Below, piece after piece: positions 24,599 to 33,271 of a stretch of 64,000 nt of DNA. This DNA is from Aeromonas sp. RU39B (GTDB taxonomy: Bacteria; Pseudomonadota; Gammaproteobacteria; Enterobacterales; Aeromonadaceae), in contig NZ_FTMJ01000010.1 in the NCBI RefSeq assembly GCF_900156095.1, forward strand, positions 88,089 through 152,088, written 5' to 3'. The notes under the pieces were generated by a model that was given only the letters and a program-made list of their open reading frames with translations, ran no database searches and had not been told where the DNA came from. Both the position numbers and the translations under genes were made by a program. Numbering within the stretch: the first letter of the stretch is position 1; each line of letters opens with the position of its first letter.

Positions 24599-25069
24599 TT
24601 ACGGCGTCTGCTCGAACAGTTCGAGGGCCGACATGTAGAGCTCTTCGACATCGGTATCGCTGGTCGGAGTAATAAAGATGGTGTCGTCGCCAGCGATGGT
24701 CCCCAGAATTCCTTCTGCCTTGCCGAGGGAGTCAAGCAGGCGGGCAATCAGCTGAGCCGCACCCGGACTGGTGTGAATGACCACCAACGCGCCGTTGTGG
24801 TCGATGTCGAGCACCAAATTCTTGAGCGGGCTGGAGGTGGTCGGCACGCCGAGTTCTACCGGCAGGCAGTAGACCATCTCCATCTTGGCATTGCGGGTGC
24901 GTACCGCGCCGAAGCGGCTGAGCATCCGTGACACCTTGGATTGGTTGATATTTTCAAACCCCATTTCCTGCAGGGCGGCAACAATTTCCGCCTGGGAGCC
25001 AAATCGTTCTTCCTTGAGCAATGCTTTAAAGGCTTTCGCCAGTTTTTCTTGCTTGTCGTTATGTTTCAT
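24599..25069 (-). CDS. argR: arginine repressor
   Basis: A 156-residue ArgR almost identical in layout to E. coli. The N-terminal winged helix contains [22 protein letters not shown]. The C-terminal hexamerisation and L-arginine-binding domain contains [34 protein letters not shown], whose GDD contacts arginine. It represses arginine synthesis and uptake genes. It is divergent from artPIQM, and an ARG box lies between them. The start at 25069 matches the E. coli N-terminus; the 50-residue upstream extension is rejected. Confidence 0.97.
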   Translation of the reverse strand: MKHNDKQEKLAKAFKALLKEERFGSQAEIVAALQEMGFENINQSKVSRMLSRFGAVRTRNAKMEMVYCLPVELGVPTTSSPLKNLVLDIDHNGALVVIHTSPGAAQLIARLLDSLGKAEGILGTIAGDDTIFITPTSDTDVEELYMSALELFEQTP

Positions 25070-25178
25070 TTTGGTCTCATGAAGTGAAGGGCTGAGGCAT
25101 GATTGAAGCCCTGGCGGAGGGCGATCACCCGTCCATTTTGCATTCCGATGCGTTTTTTTGCAAGAAACAGGGGTTTCT

Positions 25179-25196
25179 GTTGCATATTGATGCAAA
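25179..25196. promoter_or_regulatory. ARG box (ArgR operator)
   Basis: The core TGCAT-ATTG-ATGCA (25181-25194) fits the ArgR half-site pattern TGNAT-N4-ATNCA exactly. It lies in the argR/artP intergenic region just upstream of the artP -35 element. A second, degenerate box may start at TGCAT 25204. Confidence 0.82.
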
Positions 25197-25202
25197 TTCG
25201 GC

Positions 25203-25230
25203 TTGCATCTATTGAGCATCTAATTACAAT
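25203..25230 (+). promoter_or_regulatory. sigma-70 promoter of artPIQM
   Basis: -35 TTGCAT (25203-25208), 16-bp spacer, -10 TACAAT (25225-25230). The ARG box ends 6 bp upstream and a degenerate second box overlaps the -35, so ArgR-arginine should block it. Confidence 0.65.
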
Positions 25231-25267
25231 TGGCAGTTCATCCTGAAAACTTATTCACATTGACTGT

Positions 25268-26008
25268 ATGGGTATCGAACTCTCCGGCATCGCCAAATCC
25301 TGGCAGGAACACACCATCCTGCAGAACGTCTCGTTTTGCACCGAACCCGGTGCCACCTTGGTGTTGCTTGGTCCGAGCGGTGCAGGGAAAAGCTCTCTGC
25401 TGCGTTTGATGAACCTGCTGGATACCCCGGATAGCGGTACCATGCGGATCGGCGACAGTGAATTTTCTTTCCCGTCGACCCTGACGCCCGCCGAATTTGC
25501 CAAGCGTAGCCAGGCCCTGCGGCGAAAGGTCGGTATGGTATTCCAACAGTACCATCTGTGGCCACATTTGACTGTGATGGAGAACCTGATTGAAGCACCG
25601 GTCAAGGTGCTCGGCATGGGCCGTCAGGAAGCGGTGGACAAAGGCCGCTATCTGCTCAATCAGCTGCGTCTGGGCGACAAACAGGATACCTGGCCAGCCC
25701 GTCTTTCCGGTGGCCAGCAGCAGCGGGTGGCGATCGCCCGCGCCCTGATGATGGATCCGGAAATTCTGCTGTTCGATGAGCCAACCGCGGCGCTCGATCC
25801 GGAGATCACCAAGGAAGTGGCCGAGATTATTCGTACCCTTTCCGGGACAGGGATCACCCAGGTGGTGGTGACCCACGAAGTGGATTTTGCCCGTCGTATT
25901 GCCAGCCAGGTTATCTATCTGGAGCGCGGACAGATTGTGGAGATGGGCAGTGCTGATTGCTTCACGGCACCCCGGACCGAACGTTTTGCTCAATTCTTGA
26001 ATCACTAA
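25268..26008 (+). CDS. artP: arginine ABC transporter, ATP-binding protein
   Basis: A 246-residue ABC ATPase aligned along its length with E. coli ArtP: Walker A GPSGAGKSS, Q-loop VFQQYHLWPHLTV, signature LSGGQQQR, Walker B ILLFDEPTAALDPE and H-loop VTHEV. It powers arginine import with ArtI, ArtQ and ArtM. It is the first gene of the four-gene art operon, with an ArgR-controlled promoter. The ribosome-binding site before ATG 25268 is weak. Confidence 0.94.
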   Translation: MGIELSGIAKSWQEHTILQNVSFCTEPGATLVLLGPSGAGKSSLLRLMNLLDTPDSGTMRIGDSEFSFPSTLTPAEFAKRSQALRRKVGMVFQQYHLWPHLTVMENLIEAPVKVLGMGRQEAVDKGRYLLNQLRLGDKQDTWPARLSGGQQQRVAIARALMMDPEILLFDEPTAALDPEITKEVAEIIRTLSGTGITQVVVTHEVDFARRIASQVIYLERGQIVEMGSADCFTAPRTERFAQFLNH

Positions 26009-26024
26009 TTTAAGGAAGATCGTC

Positions 26025-26762
26025 ATGAAAAAAGCGGTATTGCTGTTTACTGTGATGGGCGTGCTGGCAGGTCAGGCGGTAGCCAAGGAGATCAAGTTCG
26101 TGACCGAGGCGACCTACGCCCCGTTCGAATTCATGGATGCCAAGAACGAATTCCAGGGTTTTGACATCGATCTGGCCCGCGCCATTTGCAGTGAAGCCAA
26201 GCTGCAATGCTCCTTCCATAACCAGGCGTTCGACAGCCTGATCCCGAGCCTCAAGTTCCGTCGTTACGATGTTGCCATCGCCGCCATGGACGTAACTCCG
26301 GAGCGCTCTGCCCAAGTCGATTTCTCCGACATCTATTATGAAAACTCGGCAGTATTCGTTGCCAAGAAGGGCGCTTTTGAAAAGCCGGAAGCACTGGCCC
26401 AGAAGACGGTCGGTGTTCAGAACGGCACGTCTCACCAGAGCTACATCCAGGACAACTGGACCGGTAAGGGCGTGCTGAGCGTGCCGTATGCCAGCTACCA
26501 GAACGCCTTCCTCGACATGATGAATGGCCGTATCGATGCCGTGTTTGCCGATAACGCCGTCGCTGCTGACTGGCTCAAGCAGCACAAGGATTACGCTCTG
26601 CTGGGCGACAAGGTCACCGACACCAAGTACTTCGGTACCGGTTTTGGGATGGCCGTTGCCAAGGGCAACAGCGAACTGCTCGGCAAACTCAATAGCGGTC
26701 TGAAGGCAGTCAAAGCCAACGGCACCTATCAGAAGATTTACGACAAGTACTTTGCTCAGTAA
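26025..26762 (+). CDS. artI: arginine ABC transporter, periplasmic substrate-binding protein
   Basis: A 245-residue bacterial extracellular solute-binding family 3 protein with a signal peptide cleaved near AVA-KEIKF. TEATYAPFEFMD, AAMDVTPERSAQVDFSDIYY and GVQNGTSH contain the expected amino-acid carboxylate and amino contacts. The placement between artP and artQ corresponds to ArtI; sequence alone does not separate ArtI from ArtJ. The ATG follows AAGGAAG. Confidence 0.9.
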   Translation: MKKAVLLFTVMGVLAGQAVAKEIKFVTEATYAPFEFMDAKNEFQGFDIDLARAICSEAKLQCSFHNQAFDSLIPSLKFRRYDVAIAAMDVTPERSAQVDFSDIYYENSAVFVAKKGAFEKPEALAQKTVGVQNGTSHQSYIQDNWTGKGVLSVPYASYQNAFLDMMNGRIDAVFADNAVAADWLKQHKDYALLGDKVTDTKYFGTGFGMAVAKGNSELLGKLNSGLKAVKANGTYQKIYDKYFAQ

Positions 26763-26765
26763 TCC

Positions 26766-27416
26766 ATGTTGAATCTGCTACTACAAGCCACTCTCATGAC
26801 CCTGGGTCTGGGGGTGGCTTCCCTTATTGGTGGCCTGATCCTGGCCATCCTGTTTAGCGCAGCCGAGCTTTCTGGTAAGCGCTGGATGGGGTGGCCGGTC
26901 GCGCTGCTGACATCGCTGGTGCGCGGCCTGCCGGAAATTCTGGTGGTGCTGTTTCTCTATTTTGGCTCGACCCAGGTGCTGTTTCTGATCACCGGGGACT
27001 ATGTCGAGTTCAGTCCGTTTGCCTGTGGGGTATTGGCGCTGTCGCTGCTGTTTGCCAGCTATGCCAGTCAGACCCTGCGCGGGGCGCTCAATGCGGTGCC
27101 GATGGGGCAACGTCAGGCTGCCTGGGCGCTGGGCCTTGGCCGCTCTCACACCTTCCTGCGTATCGTCCTGCCCCAGGCTTGGCGGCATGCCATTCCCGGA
27201 CTCGGCAACCAGTGGCTGGTGCTGCTGAAAGATACCGCGCTGGTCTCCCTTATCGGGGTTAACGATCTGATGCATCAGGCGCAGCTGGTCTCTGCCAGCA
27301 CCTACCAGCCCTTTACCTGGTATGCGATTGCTGCACTCATCTATTTGGTCATCTCCCTGTGCAGTGAGTGGCTGCTCGGGATGGCGACCCGTTATACCCG
27401 CCGTTACGGAGGCTAG
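26766..27416 (+). CDS. artQ: arginine ABC transporter, permease ArtQ
   Basis: A 216-residue inner-membrane permease of the His/Glu/Gln/Arg type with about five membrane segments and the EAA-like loop MGQRQAAWALGLGRSHTFLRIVLPQAWR, which docks on ArtP. It starts 3 bp after artI and pairs with the downstream ArtM to form the channel. Confidence 0.92.
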   Translation: MLNLLLQATLMTLGLGVASLIGGLILAILFSAAELSGKRWMGWPVALLTSLVRGLPEILVVLFLYFGSTQVLFLITGDYVEFSPFACGVLALSLLFASYASQTLRGALNAVPMGQRQAAWALGLGRSHTFLRIVLPQAWRHAIPGLGNQWLVLLKDTALVSLIGVNDLMHQAQLVSASTYQPFTWYAIAALIYLVISLCSEWLLGMATRYTRRYGG

Positions 27417-27418
27417 TG

Positions 27419-28081
27419 ATGCTGACTTATCTGACCACCCTGCTGGGGGGCCTTGGCACCACACTCTGGCTGACCCTGACTAGCCTGCTGCTGGGGGCGA
27501 GCCTGGCACTGCTGATGACCTGGATTCTGGAGCGGCGTGTGGTGGCCCTGAGTCAACTGGTGCGGCTCTGGATCCTGCTGTTCACCGGCACGCCGCTGCT
27601 GGTGCAGATCTTTCTGATTTACTATGGGCCGGGCCAGTTTACCTGGATTAAAGAGAGCTGGTTGTGGACCTGGCTGCGGCAGCCGGGCATCTGCGCCATG
27701 CTGGCGCTCGGATTCAATACTGCGGCCTATTCGACCCGCCTGTTCAAGGGGGCGCTCGACACCATTCCCGCCGGGGAAGTGGAAGCGTGCCGTGCGCTCG
27801 GTCTGAGCCCGGGCCAGACGCTATGGATGAAAGTACGCCATGCGGCGCGGCGCATCGTGCCGGCCTATTCCAACGAGGTGATTCTGGTGCTCAAGGGGAG
27901 TTCGCTCGCCAGTACCATCACCATCATGGATATCATGGGGCTGGCGCAGCGGCTTAATGCCCAGACTTATGACACCCTGGCTGTGTTCGGTGTGGCCGGT
28001 GTGCTGTACCTGAGTATGAACGGATTGTTAACGGCGCTGTTTCGCTGGTGCGAGAAGCGCGCCCTTCGTTTTCAATCATAA
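27419..28081 (+). CDS. artM: arginine ABC transporter, permease ArtM
   Basis: A 220-residue permease, second half of the heterodimeric channel, with membrane segments and the coupling loop AGEVEACRALGLSPGQTLWMKV. The ATG at 27419 is 2 bp after the artQ stop codon and has GGAGG upstream; the earlier in-frame reading from 27368 lies inside artQ. Confidence 0.92.
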   Translation: MLTYLTTLLGGLGTTLWLTLTSLLLGASLALLMTWILERRVVALSQLVRLWILLFTGTPLLVQIFLIYYGPGQFTWIKESWLWTWLRQPGICAMLALGFNTAAYSTRLFKGALDTIPAGEVEACRALGLSPGQTLWMKVRHAARRIVPAYSNEVILVLKGSSLASTITIMDIMGLAQRLNAQTYDTLAVFGVAGVLYLSMNGLLTALFRWCEKRALRFQS

Positions 28082-28104
28082 ACGCTCAAAAGAACACAAA
28101 GTAA

Positions 28105-28149
28105 CGCCAAAAACCGTGTGTTATATCTCCTTTGGGGTAATTTTTGGCG
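28105..28149 (+). terminator. inverted repeat after artM
   Basis: Perfect 9-bp arms CGCCAAAAA / TTTTTGGCG with a 27-base loop, 24 bp after artM. The large loop makes it a weak terminator candidate, but it is the only one before mdh. Confidence 0.35.
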
Positions 28150-28287
28150 GTAAAATCGTGCGCTTGTACGATTGCTCACAGAACGCGCAACTGCTCCTGT
28201 TATCAGATTGTTTTTTCAGGGGTGATCCATTAAGGTGAGGTCCATTAAAACATAATGCCTCTCACCTACGCTTAAATGGAGTCAAAC

Positions 28288-29223
28288 ATGAAAGTTGCCG
28301 TTCTGGGTGCCGCCGGTGGCATCGGCCAAGCGCTTGCCCTGTTGCTCAAGAATCGTCTTCCTGCAGGTTCCTATCTCAGCCTTTATGACATCGCCCCGGT
28401 GACTCCGGGTGTTGCGGTGGACTTGAGCCATATCCCGACCGCCGTGAAGGTAAAGGGATTCAGTGGCGAAGATCCGACCCCCGCCCTCGAGGGTGCCGAT
28501 GTCGTTCTCATCTCTGCGGGTGTGGCACGTAAGCCCGGCATGGATCGCTCTGATCTGTTCAACATCAACGCTGGTATCGTTCGCAATCTTATCGAAAAGT
28601 GTGCCGCCACCTGCCCGAAGGCACTGATTGGCATCATCACCAACCCGGTCAATACCACCGTTGCAATTGCCGCCGAAGTGCTCAAGAAAGCGGGTGTTTA
28701 TGACAAGCGTCGCCTGTTTGGTGTCACCACTCTGGACGTGATCCGCGCCGAGACCTTTGTGGCCGAAGCCAAGGGGCTCAAAGTCGACAAGGTTCGCGTT
28801 AACGTGATCGGTGGTCACAGTGGCACCACCATTCTGCCGCTGCTCTCGCAAATTGAAGGCGCTTCTTTCAGTGAAGATGAAGTGGCTGCCATGACCAAGC
28901 GCATTCAAAACGCCGGTACCGAGGTGGTGGAAGCCAAGGCTGGTGGCGGCTCAGCAACCCTCTCCATGGGTCAGGCTGCCTGCCGTTTCGGCCTCTCCCT
29001 GATCAAGGGTCTGCAGGGCGAAGCCAATGTCATCGAATGCGCTTATGTCGAAGGTGATGGCAAGCATGCCCGCTTCTTCGCTCAACCGGTGCGCCTTGGC
29101 AAGGATGGTATCGAAACCATTCTCGACTATGGCAAGCTCAGCGCCTTTGAGCAGCATGCCATGGACAGCATGCTCGATACCCTCAAAGCGGATATCCAGC
29201 TGGGCGTCGACTTCGTCAAGTAA
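28288..29223 (+). CDS. mdh: malate dehydrogenase
   Basis: A 311-residue NAD-dependent malate dehydrogenase of the TCA cycle. [20 protein letters not shown] is the Rossmann start, [14 protein letters not shown] has the substrate-binding Arg loop, [11 protein letters not shown] has the catalytic Asp and [17 protein letters not shown] has the catalytic His. The start at 28288 matches E. coli; four upstream in-frame residues are excluded. In E. coli argR and mdh are direct divergent neighbours; here artPIQM lies between them. Confidence 0.98.
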   Translation: MKVAVLGAAGGIGQALALLLKNRLPAGSYLSLYDIAPVTPGVAVDLSHIPTAVKVKGFSGEDPTPALEGADVVLISAGVARKPGMDRSDLFNINAGIVRNLIEKCAATCPKALIGIITNPVNTTVAIAAEVLKKAGVYDKRRLFGVTTLDVIRAETFVAEAKGLKVDKVRVNVIGGHSGTTILPLLSQIEGASFSEDEVAAMTKRIQNAGTEVVEAKAGGGSATLSMGQAACRFGLSLIKGLQGEANVIECAYVEGDGKHARFFAQPVRLGKDGIETILDYGKLSAFEQHAMDSMLDTLKADIQLGVDFVK

Positions 29224-29246
29224 GCGGCGATCAGCGATTCGTATCA

Positions 29247-29272
29247 AAAGGGGAGCTTCGGCTCCCCTTTCT
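29247..29272 (+). terminator. intrinsic terminator of mdh
   Basis: AAAGGGGAGC / GCTCCCCTTT around TTCG, then CTGTTCTT. Confidence 0.85.
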
Positions 29273-29324
29273 GTTCTTCAGCCACGCGACGTGGTGCCGA
29301 TATACAGGGAATGCAGGAGGTGTT

Positions 29325-29978
29325 ATGAAGCGAATTCTCTGGTTATCCCTGTATAGCCTTTTATCGTGGTCGGTGCCGGCAGAGGAAGCCATTCCCGTGG
29401 TCAAAGCGCCAGCGGGGAGTTCGTCTGGGCCTGAGGTTATCCAACTTTATAGTCAGGATGAGCTGCTCAACTGGATTGAGGAGGGGCGTCATCTCAAGCA
29501 GGTTAAGGATGACAAATGCCAGCTGACTCAGGACATCAAAGCGCGCGCATCGGTGATGAAGGTGCCGGCCTATCAATTCTTGTGGGGTGACATGCTGGCC
29601 GAGGGGGTCTGTGTCAAACAGAACGCCGAGCTCGGTGTGCAGTTTATGTGGGACGCCGCCAATCAGGGGTTGGCACCGGCATTGGAACAACTAGGTCGCT
29701 ATTACTGGAAAGGCATTCTGGTACAAGCGGATCTGCAACGGGCCGAGGTATTCTTGCGTGAAGCGGCCGGCGCCGGCTTTTTGAAGGCGCAGATAGAGTG
29801 GGTGGAGTTTCTGCTCGCCGGTCACGGTAGTCCGCTGGATTATGAAGAGGCTTACCACTGGCTGCACAATGCAGTGATTGGGGATAAGGCGCTGCATCGC
29901 AAGGCCAGCTCGCTACTCACCCGACTGGCCGGCAAGATGCCCGCCAATGCGGTCACCCGCGCCAAGCGCATGCACTGA
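29325..29978 (+). CDS. motX: sodium-type polar flagellar motor protein MotX
   Basis: A 217-residue exported protein (signal peptide to about residue 19) with Sel1-like helical repeats. It follows Vibrio MotX closely: YSQDELLNWIEEGRHLKQVKDDKCQL, AYQFLWGDMLAEGVC, ALEQLGRYYWKGILVQ and GSPLDYEEAYHWLHN. MotX forms part of the periplasmic T-ring that holds the PomA/PomB stator around the polar flagellum. As in vibrios it is not in a flagellar cluster. GGAGG precedes the ATG. Confidence 0.92.
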   Translation: MKRILWLSLYSLLSWSVPAEEAIPVVKAPAGSSSGPEVIQLYSQDELLNWIEEGRHLKQVKDDKCQLTQDIKARASVMKVPAYQFLWGDMLAEGVCVKQNAELGVQFMWDAANQGLAPALEQLGRYYWKGILVQADLQRAEVFLREAAGAGFLKAQIEWVEFLLAGHGSPLDYEEAYHWLHNAVIGDKALHRKASSLLTRLAGKMPANAVTRAKRMH

Positions 29979-29982
29979 GCAT

Positions 29983-30009
29983 AAAAAAACCCGGAAGCAG
30001 GCTTCCGGG
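29983..30009 (-). terminator. intrinsic terminator reading on the minus strand
   Basis: On the minus strand CCCGGAAGC / GCTTCCGGG with a 2-base loop is followed by TTTTTTT. On the plus strand the A-run precedes the hairpin and no T-run follows, so it serves leftward transcription. Confidence 0.8.
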
Positions 30010-30120
30010 AAAGGGAGCGTAGCCGTGCCAGACGAGCGCTCCCTCTCTTGTTACGACGATCTCTGTCCCGCAGATCTATCGCGTCGCGATCTCGCCTCTC
30101 GGCGCTGTTAGCCATTTTCC
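30010..30120 (-). ncRNA. candidate small RNA ending at the minus-strand terminator
   Basis: Just upstream of the terminator (minus strand) is a second hairpin, AGGGAGCG / CGCTCCCT around a 17-base loop (plus coordinates about 30011-30043). A hairpin plus terminator without an ORF is the usual 3' architecture of a bacterial small RNA. The 5' end and promoter are not identified; the right boundary given is arbitrary. Confidence 0.3.
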
Positions 30121-30447
30121 TCAACTGATACCCGGCGACGTTCACTGAGCTGGCTGACTGGCGAATTACTTATGTCGGGGCCATGATGGCTGGATAGCTA
30201 TTAATCAGTGTTTACTCACTCACTTTCTTGCGTTTGGCCAAAAGATGGCTACCTACTACGTGATATTGTTTCGGTATAACCCTAAAATCGGTATGCTTGT
30301 GCACCTTTGATGAGAGTGGTTATCGATACTATCTACAACGCTTGCTGCTTGCATCTGGCAACGTGTCAGGCTCCAAAAGAGTATGAATTAAACATATAAA
30401 ATGCCTTTTTGATGAGTGGCATGCTAAATGTTTATTTGAGCGGTGCG

Positions 30448-30463
30448 ATACACCCGGGTGTAT
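30448..30463. promoter_or_regulatory. perfect 16-bp palindrome before nsrR, candidate operator
   Basis: ATACACCCGGGTGTAT is a perfect palindrome ending 16 bp before the nsrR ATG, where it would overlap the -10/start region. It does not match the E. coli NsrR consensus (AAGATGCATTT arms). Confidence 0.5.
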
Positions 30464-30479
30464 TGAGAGCAAACAAAAT

Positions 30480-30950
30480 ATGAGACTAACTAGTTATACC
30501 GATTTTGGATTAAGAGCCCTGCTCTATCTGGCTACCCTGCCGCGGGGTGAGCTCTCCAGCGTTGCCAAGGTCTCCGCCTTGTATGACGTGTCCCGTAATC
30601 ACATGGTGAAGGTGATCAACCAGCTGGTGAAATTGGGGTATCTTGGCTCCCAGCGTGGCAAGAATGGCGGCATCTGGTTGGCGGTCGCACCTGAAGACGT
30701 CAATGTCGGTGCCGTAATCCGCGAGTTGGAGGGCAACCTCAATGGCATCGACTGCGGCTCTCCGATTTGCCATATCGTGTCGGTTTGCCTGCTGAAAGGG
30801 GCGTTGAAAGAGGCCATGAATGCCTTCCTGTGCGTTATGGACAACTACACCTTGGCCGATTTGTTGGCTAACAAGGTTGAGTTGCAACAGGCATTTGGAC
30901 AGCTGATCCCCACGCTGGTGCTGGAAGAGGAAGAGAGCGAAGACGCGTAA
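30480..30950 (+). CDS. nsrR: nitric-oxide-sensing Rrf2-family repressor NsrR
   Basis: A 156-residue Rrf2 winged-helix regulator. MRLTSYTDFGLRALLYLATLP, VSRNHMVKVINQLVKLGYL and RGKNGGIWLA align with E. coli NsrR. The Fe-S cysteines in CGSPICHIVSVC have the same CX4CX5C spacing. The cluster is destroyed by NO, releasing repression of detoxification genes such as hmp. It has a C-terminal acidic extension (EEEESEDA) compared with E. coli. In E. coli nsrR precedes rnr; here it is followed by the convergent yfjD. Confidence 0.88.
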   Translation: MRLTSYTDFGLRALLYLATLPRGELSSVAKVSALYDVSRNHMVKVINQLVKLGYLGSQRGKNGGIWLAVAPEDVNVGAVIRELEGNLNGIDCGSPICHIVSVCLLKGALKEAMNAFLCVMDNYTLADLLANKVELQQAFGQLIPTLVLEEEESEDA

Positions 30951-30958
30951 GTGGTTGC

Positions 30959-32242
30959 TTACTCGCCGGATTCGCCTGAGGGGGTGTGGTACAGGCTTGG
31001 CATGACTCGAGCCAGCTTGACCATGTTCTGCTCGACCTCAACGATCTCCATCGGATAGCCGGCCAGCCGTAGGCCGATGTTGGGTTCCGGCATCTCTTCA
31101 AGATACTCCAGAATCAGACCGTTCAGTGTGCGTGGTCCGTCGGTAGGCAGGTTCCACTCCATCTCTTTGTTGAGCTCGCGAATACTGGCCGATCCCTCCA
31201 CCAGATAGGTGCCGTCAGGCTGCGGGTGCACGTCGTCACTGGGACCGGTCGTCACCGATGTGGTGAAGTCCCCGACAATCTCCTCGAGAATATCATCCAG
31301 AGTGATTAGCCCCTGAATGTCGCCATATTCGTCCACGATAAGACCAATGCGCTCCTTGTTTTGCTGGAACTTGGCCATCTGCACATTAAGCGGCGTCCCT
31401 TCCGGAATGAAGTAGATCTCCTTGGCGGCGCGCAGCAGGCTGGACTTGTTGAACTGCTCTTTGGCAAGCAGGCGCAGGGCGTCGCGAGCATGCAGAAACC
31501 CAACCGCATCATCAATGCTGTCCCGGTAGAGCATCACCTTGGTGTGCGGGCTCTTGACCAGCTGCCGCACTATGCTCTTCCAGTCGTCATTGATGTCGAT
31601 GGCGTAGATCTCGCTGCGCGGCACCATGATGTCTTCGACCATCATCTTGTCGAGGTCGAGGATGCTGAGCAGCATGTCCTGATGGTGTTGCGGGATCAGG
31701 CTGCCCGCTTCATTGACGATGGTTCTTAGCTCATCAGCGCTGAGGGCGTGGCCACTGCGCGGTTGCAGGTGCAGCATCTTGAGCAGCAGGCTGGTGATGC
31801 TGTTCATCAGCCAGACCAGGGGGGAGAGGGGCAGCATTAGCCCTTTGAGAACCCAGGAGGCCGGGTAGGCGATCTTCTCCGGGTACATGGCGGCCAGGGT
31901 CTTGGGGGTGACTTCACCGAAGATCAGGATGATCAGGGTCAGACCAAAGGTGGCGACCGCGAGTCCGAAATCGCCAAATAAGCGGATGGCGACCACGGTC
32001 GCAATGGCAGAGGCCAGGATATTGACCAGATTGTTGCCGATCAGGATCAGGCCGAGCAGGCGGTCGGGGCGTTGCAGCAGTTGCTCAACCCGGCGTGCGG
32101 CGCGATCACGTGTGTTGGCCAGGTGGCGAAGCCGATACCGGTTGAGTGACATCAAGCCGGTCTCGGAGCTGGAGAAGAAGGCGGATAAAACGACCAGCAA
32201 GCCTAGAACAATCAGTAGCGTGCTGGTTGATATGCTTTCCAA
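30959..32242 (-). CDS. CNNM/CorC-family membrane protein YfjD
   Basis: A 427-residue inner-membrane protein. It has an N-terminal CNNM (DUF21) domain with three or four membrane helices (FFSSSETGLMSLNRYRLRHLA), a pair of CBS domains (MVEDIMVPRSEIYAI; ERIGLIVDEYGDIQGLITLDDILEEIVGD) and a C-terminal CorC/HlyC domain. The family is linked to magnesium or other cation export. The start is TTG at 32242 with GGGAG eight bases upstream; the N-terminus MESISTSTL aligns with E. coli YfjD. It lies 41 bp after ypjD in the same orientation, next to divergent ffh, as in E. coli. Confidence 0.9.
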   Translation of the reverse strand: MESISTSTLLIVLGLLVVLSAFFSSSETGLMSLNRYRLRHLANTRDRAARRVEQLLQRPDRLLGLILIGNNLVNILASAIATVVAIRLFGDFGLAVATFGLTLIILIFGEVTPKTLAAMYPEKIAYPASWVLKGLMLPLSPLVWLMNSITSLLLKMLHLQPRSGHALSADELRTIVNEAGSLIPQHHQDMLLSILDLDKMMVEDIMVPRSEIYAIDINDDWKSIVRQLVKSPHTKVMLYRDSIDDAVGFLHARDALRLLAKEQFNKSSLLRAAKEIYFIPEGTPLNVQMAKFQQNKERIGLIVDEYGDIQGLITLDDILEEIVGDFTTSVTTGPSDDVHPQPDGTYLVEGSASIRELNKEMEWNLPTDGPRTLNGLILEYLEEMPEPNIGLRLAGYPMEIVEVEQNMVKLARVMPSLYHTPSGESGE

Positions 32243-32283
32243 ACAGGACTCCCTTGCTGTTATGCCGTCCTGGGATCATAGCG

Positions 32284-33072
32284 TTAACCCAGGATCACTT
32301 CCTTGACAAAGCGGCTGCCAAAATAAGCCAGCGTTAGTAAAAAGCCGCCGAGCAGGCTGAGCCACACTACTTTGCGGCCGCGCCAACCATGCACATGATG
32401 ACCCCATAGCACCAGAACATAGACGCACCAGGCGATGATCGACAGGATAGCTTTGTGCGATTTGCCTTGGGCGAACATATCCTGCAAGAAGAACAGCCCA
32501 GAGGCGATCGACAGGGTCAGCAGAAACAGGCCGGTGGTCATCAGCTGGAACAGGCGACGTTCCACTGTCAGCAGCGGTGGCATGGAAGGCAGCTGAGTCA
32601 GTTTGCGCGATTTGAGCCGGTAATCGAGATAGGCCAGTTGCAGGGCAAACAGGCTGGCAATCGACAGCACCGAATAGGCCAGCAGGGCCAGACCGATATG
32701 CAGCAGCAGCTGTGGGTGCGCTTCCAGATGTGTCATGAAGCGGCTCGGGATCAGGGTATCGGCCACAATCAACAGCGATGAGAAGCCGTAGACGACGGGC
32801 AGTAGTACCCAGCCGTTAAAACGGCGCACCACCAGTGTCATGAAGGTATTGATGATGAGGCTGACCAGCGAGGCAACGTTGAGCAGGCTCAGATTCTGGC
32901 CGGATTGGGTGACCACCTCCTCGATCAGCGACACACCGTGCAGGGTGAGCGCCAGCGCCACGCAGGCGAACAGCTGCCGATAGCCCTTCTGGGCGGGATG
33001 CAGCAGCAGATGCAGTGAAGCGGTAATGGCCAGTAAATAAAAGGCCAGAGCCAGGATGGAGATCACGATCAT
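32284..33072 (-). CDS. ypjD: YpjD/CcsA-like inner-membrane protein
   Basis: A 262-residue protein with about eight membrane helices and the cytochrome c assembly (CcsA/CcmC-like) fold signature. SGQNLSLLNVASLVSLIINTFMTLVV and YVLVLWGHHVHGWRGRKVVW contain the conserved His and Trp residues. E. coli YpjD (263 residues) has the same neighbours, yfjD and ffh. The start is uncertain: ATG 33072 gives the E. coli length, but no candidate start has a good ribosome-binding site, and longer readings reach 33174. Confidence 0.85.
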   Translation of the reverse strand: MIVISILALAFYLLAITASLHLLLHPAQKGYRQLFACVALALTLHGVSLIEEVVTQSGQNLSLLNVASLVSLIINTFMTLVVRRFNGWVLLPVVYGFSSLLIVADTLIPSRFMTHLEAHPQLLLHIGLALLAYSVLSIASLFALQLAYLDYRLKSRKLTQLPSMPPLLTVERRLFQLMTTGLFLLTLSIASGLFFLQDMFAQGKSHKAILSIIAWCVYVLVLWGHHVHGWRGRKVVWLSLLGGFLLTLAYFGSRFVKEVILG

Positions 33073-33227
33073 AAGGTAGTCGGTTACCAGGCAAGCTCTC
33101 ATATAGTCAAGAAAAACAGTATACCCTGCCATCAAGGAGGGTCGCCAGTTGTACCTGGCATCAACCATCCCCATATCGGAGTATCAGAGCCCATTTAACC
33201 GGCATCGTGCCAAACGTCAGGCTGGGT

Positions 33228-33233
33228 TATAAT
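33228..33233 (+). promoter_or_regulatory. -10 element of ffh
   Basis: A consensus TATAAT lies 39 bp before the ffh ATG and is followed by GCCGCC. No good -35 is seen 17 bp upstream, so only the -10 is claimed. Confidence 0.5.
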
Positions 33234-33271
33234 GCCGCCAATTTGCAACGCCAGGAAAACCGGAACGCGTC

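Larger units (their letters stand above)
29979..30479. other. 500-bp non-coding stretch between motX and nsrR
   Basis: No supported gene. The left end holds two stacked hairpins that read as an RNA 3' end with terminator on the minus strand (29983-30042), although no minus-strand gene lies to the right before nsrR. The right end holds a perfect 16-bp palindrome (30448-30463) just before nsrR. The middle is AT-rich in parts with no recognised motif. Confidence 0.6.
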
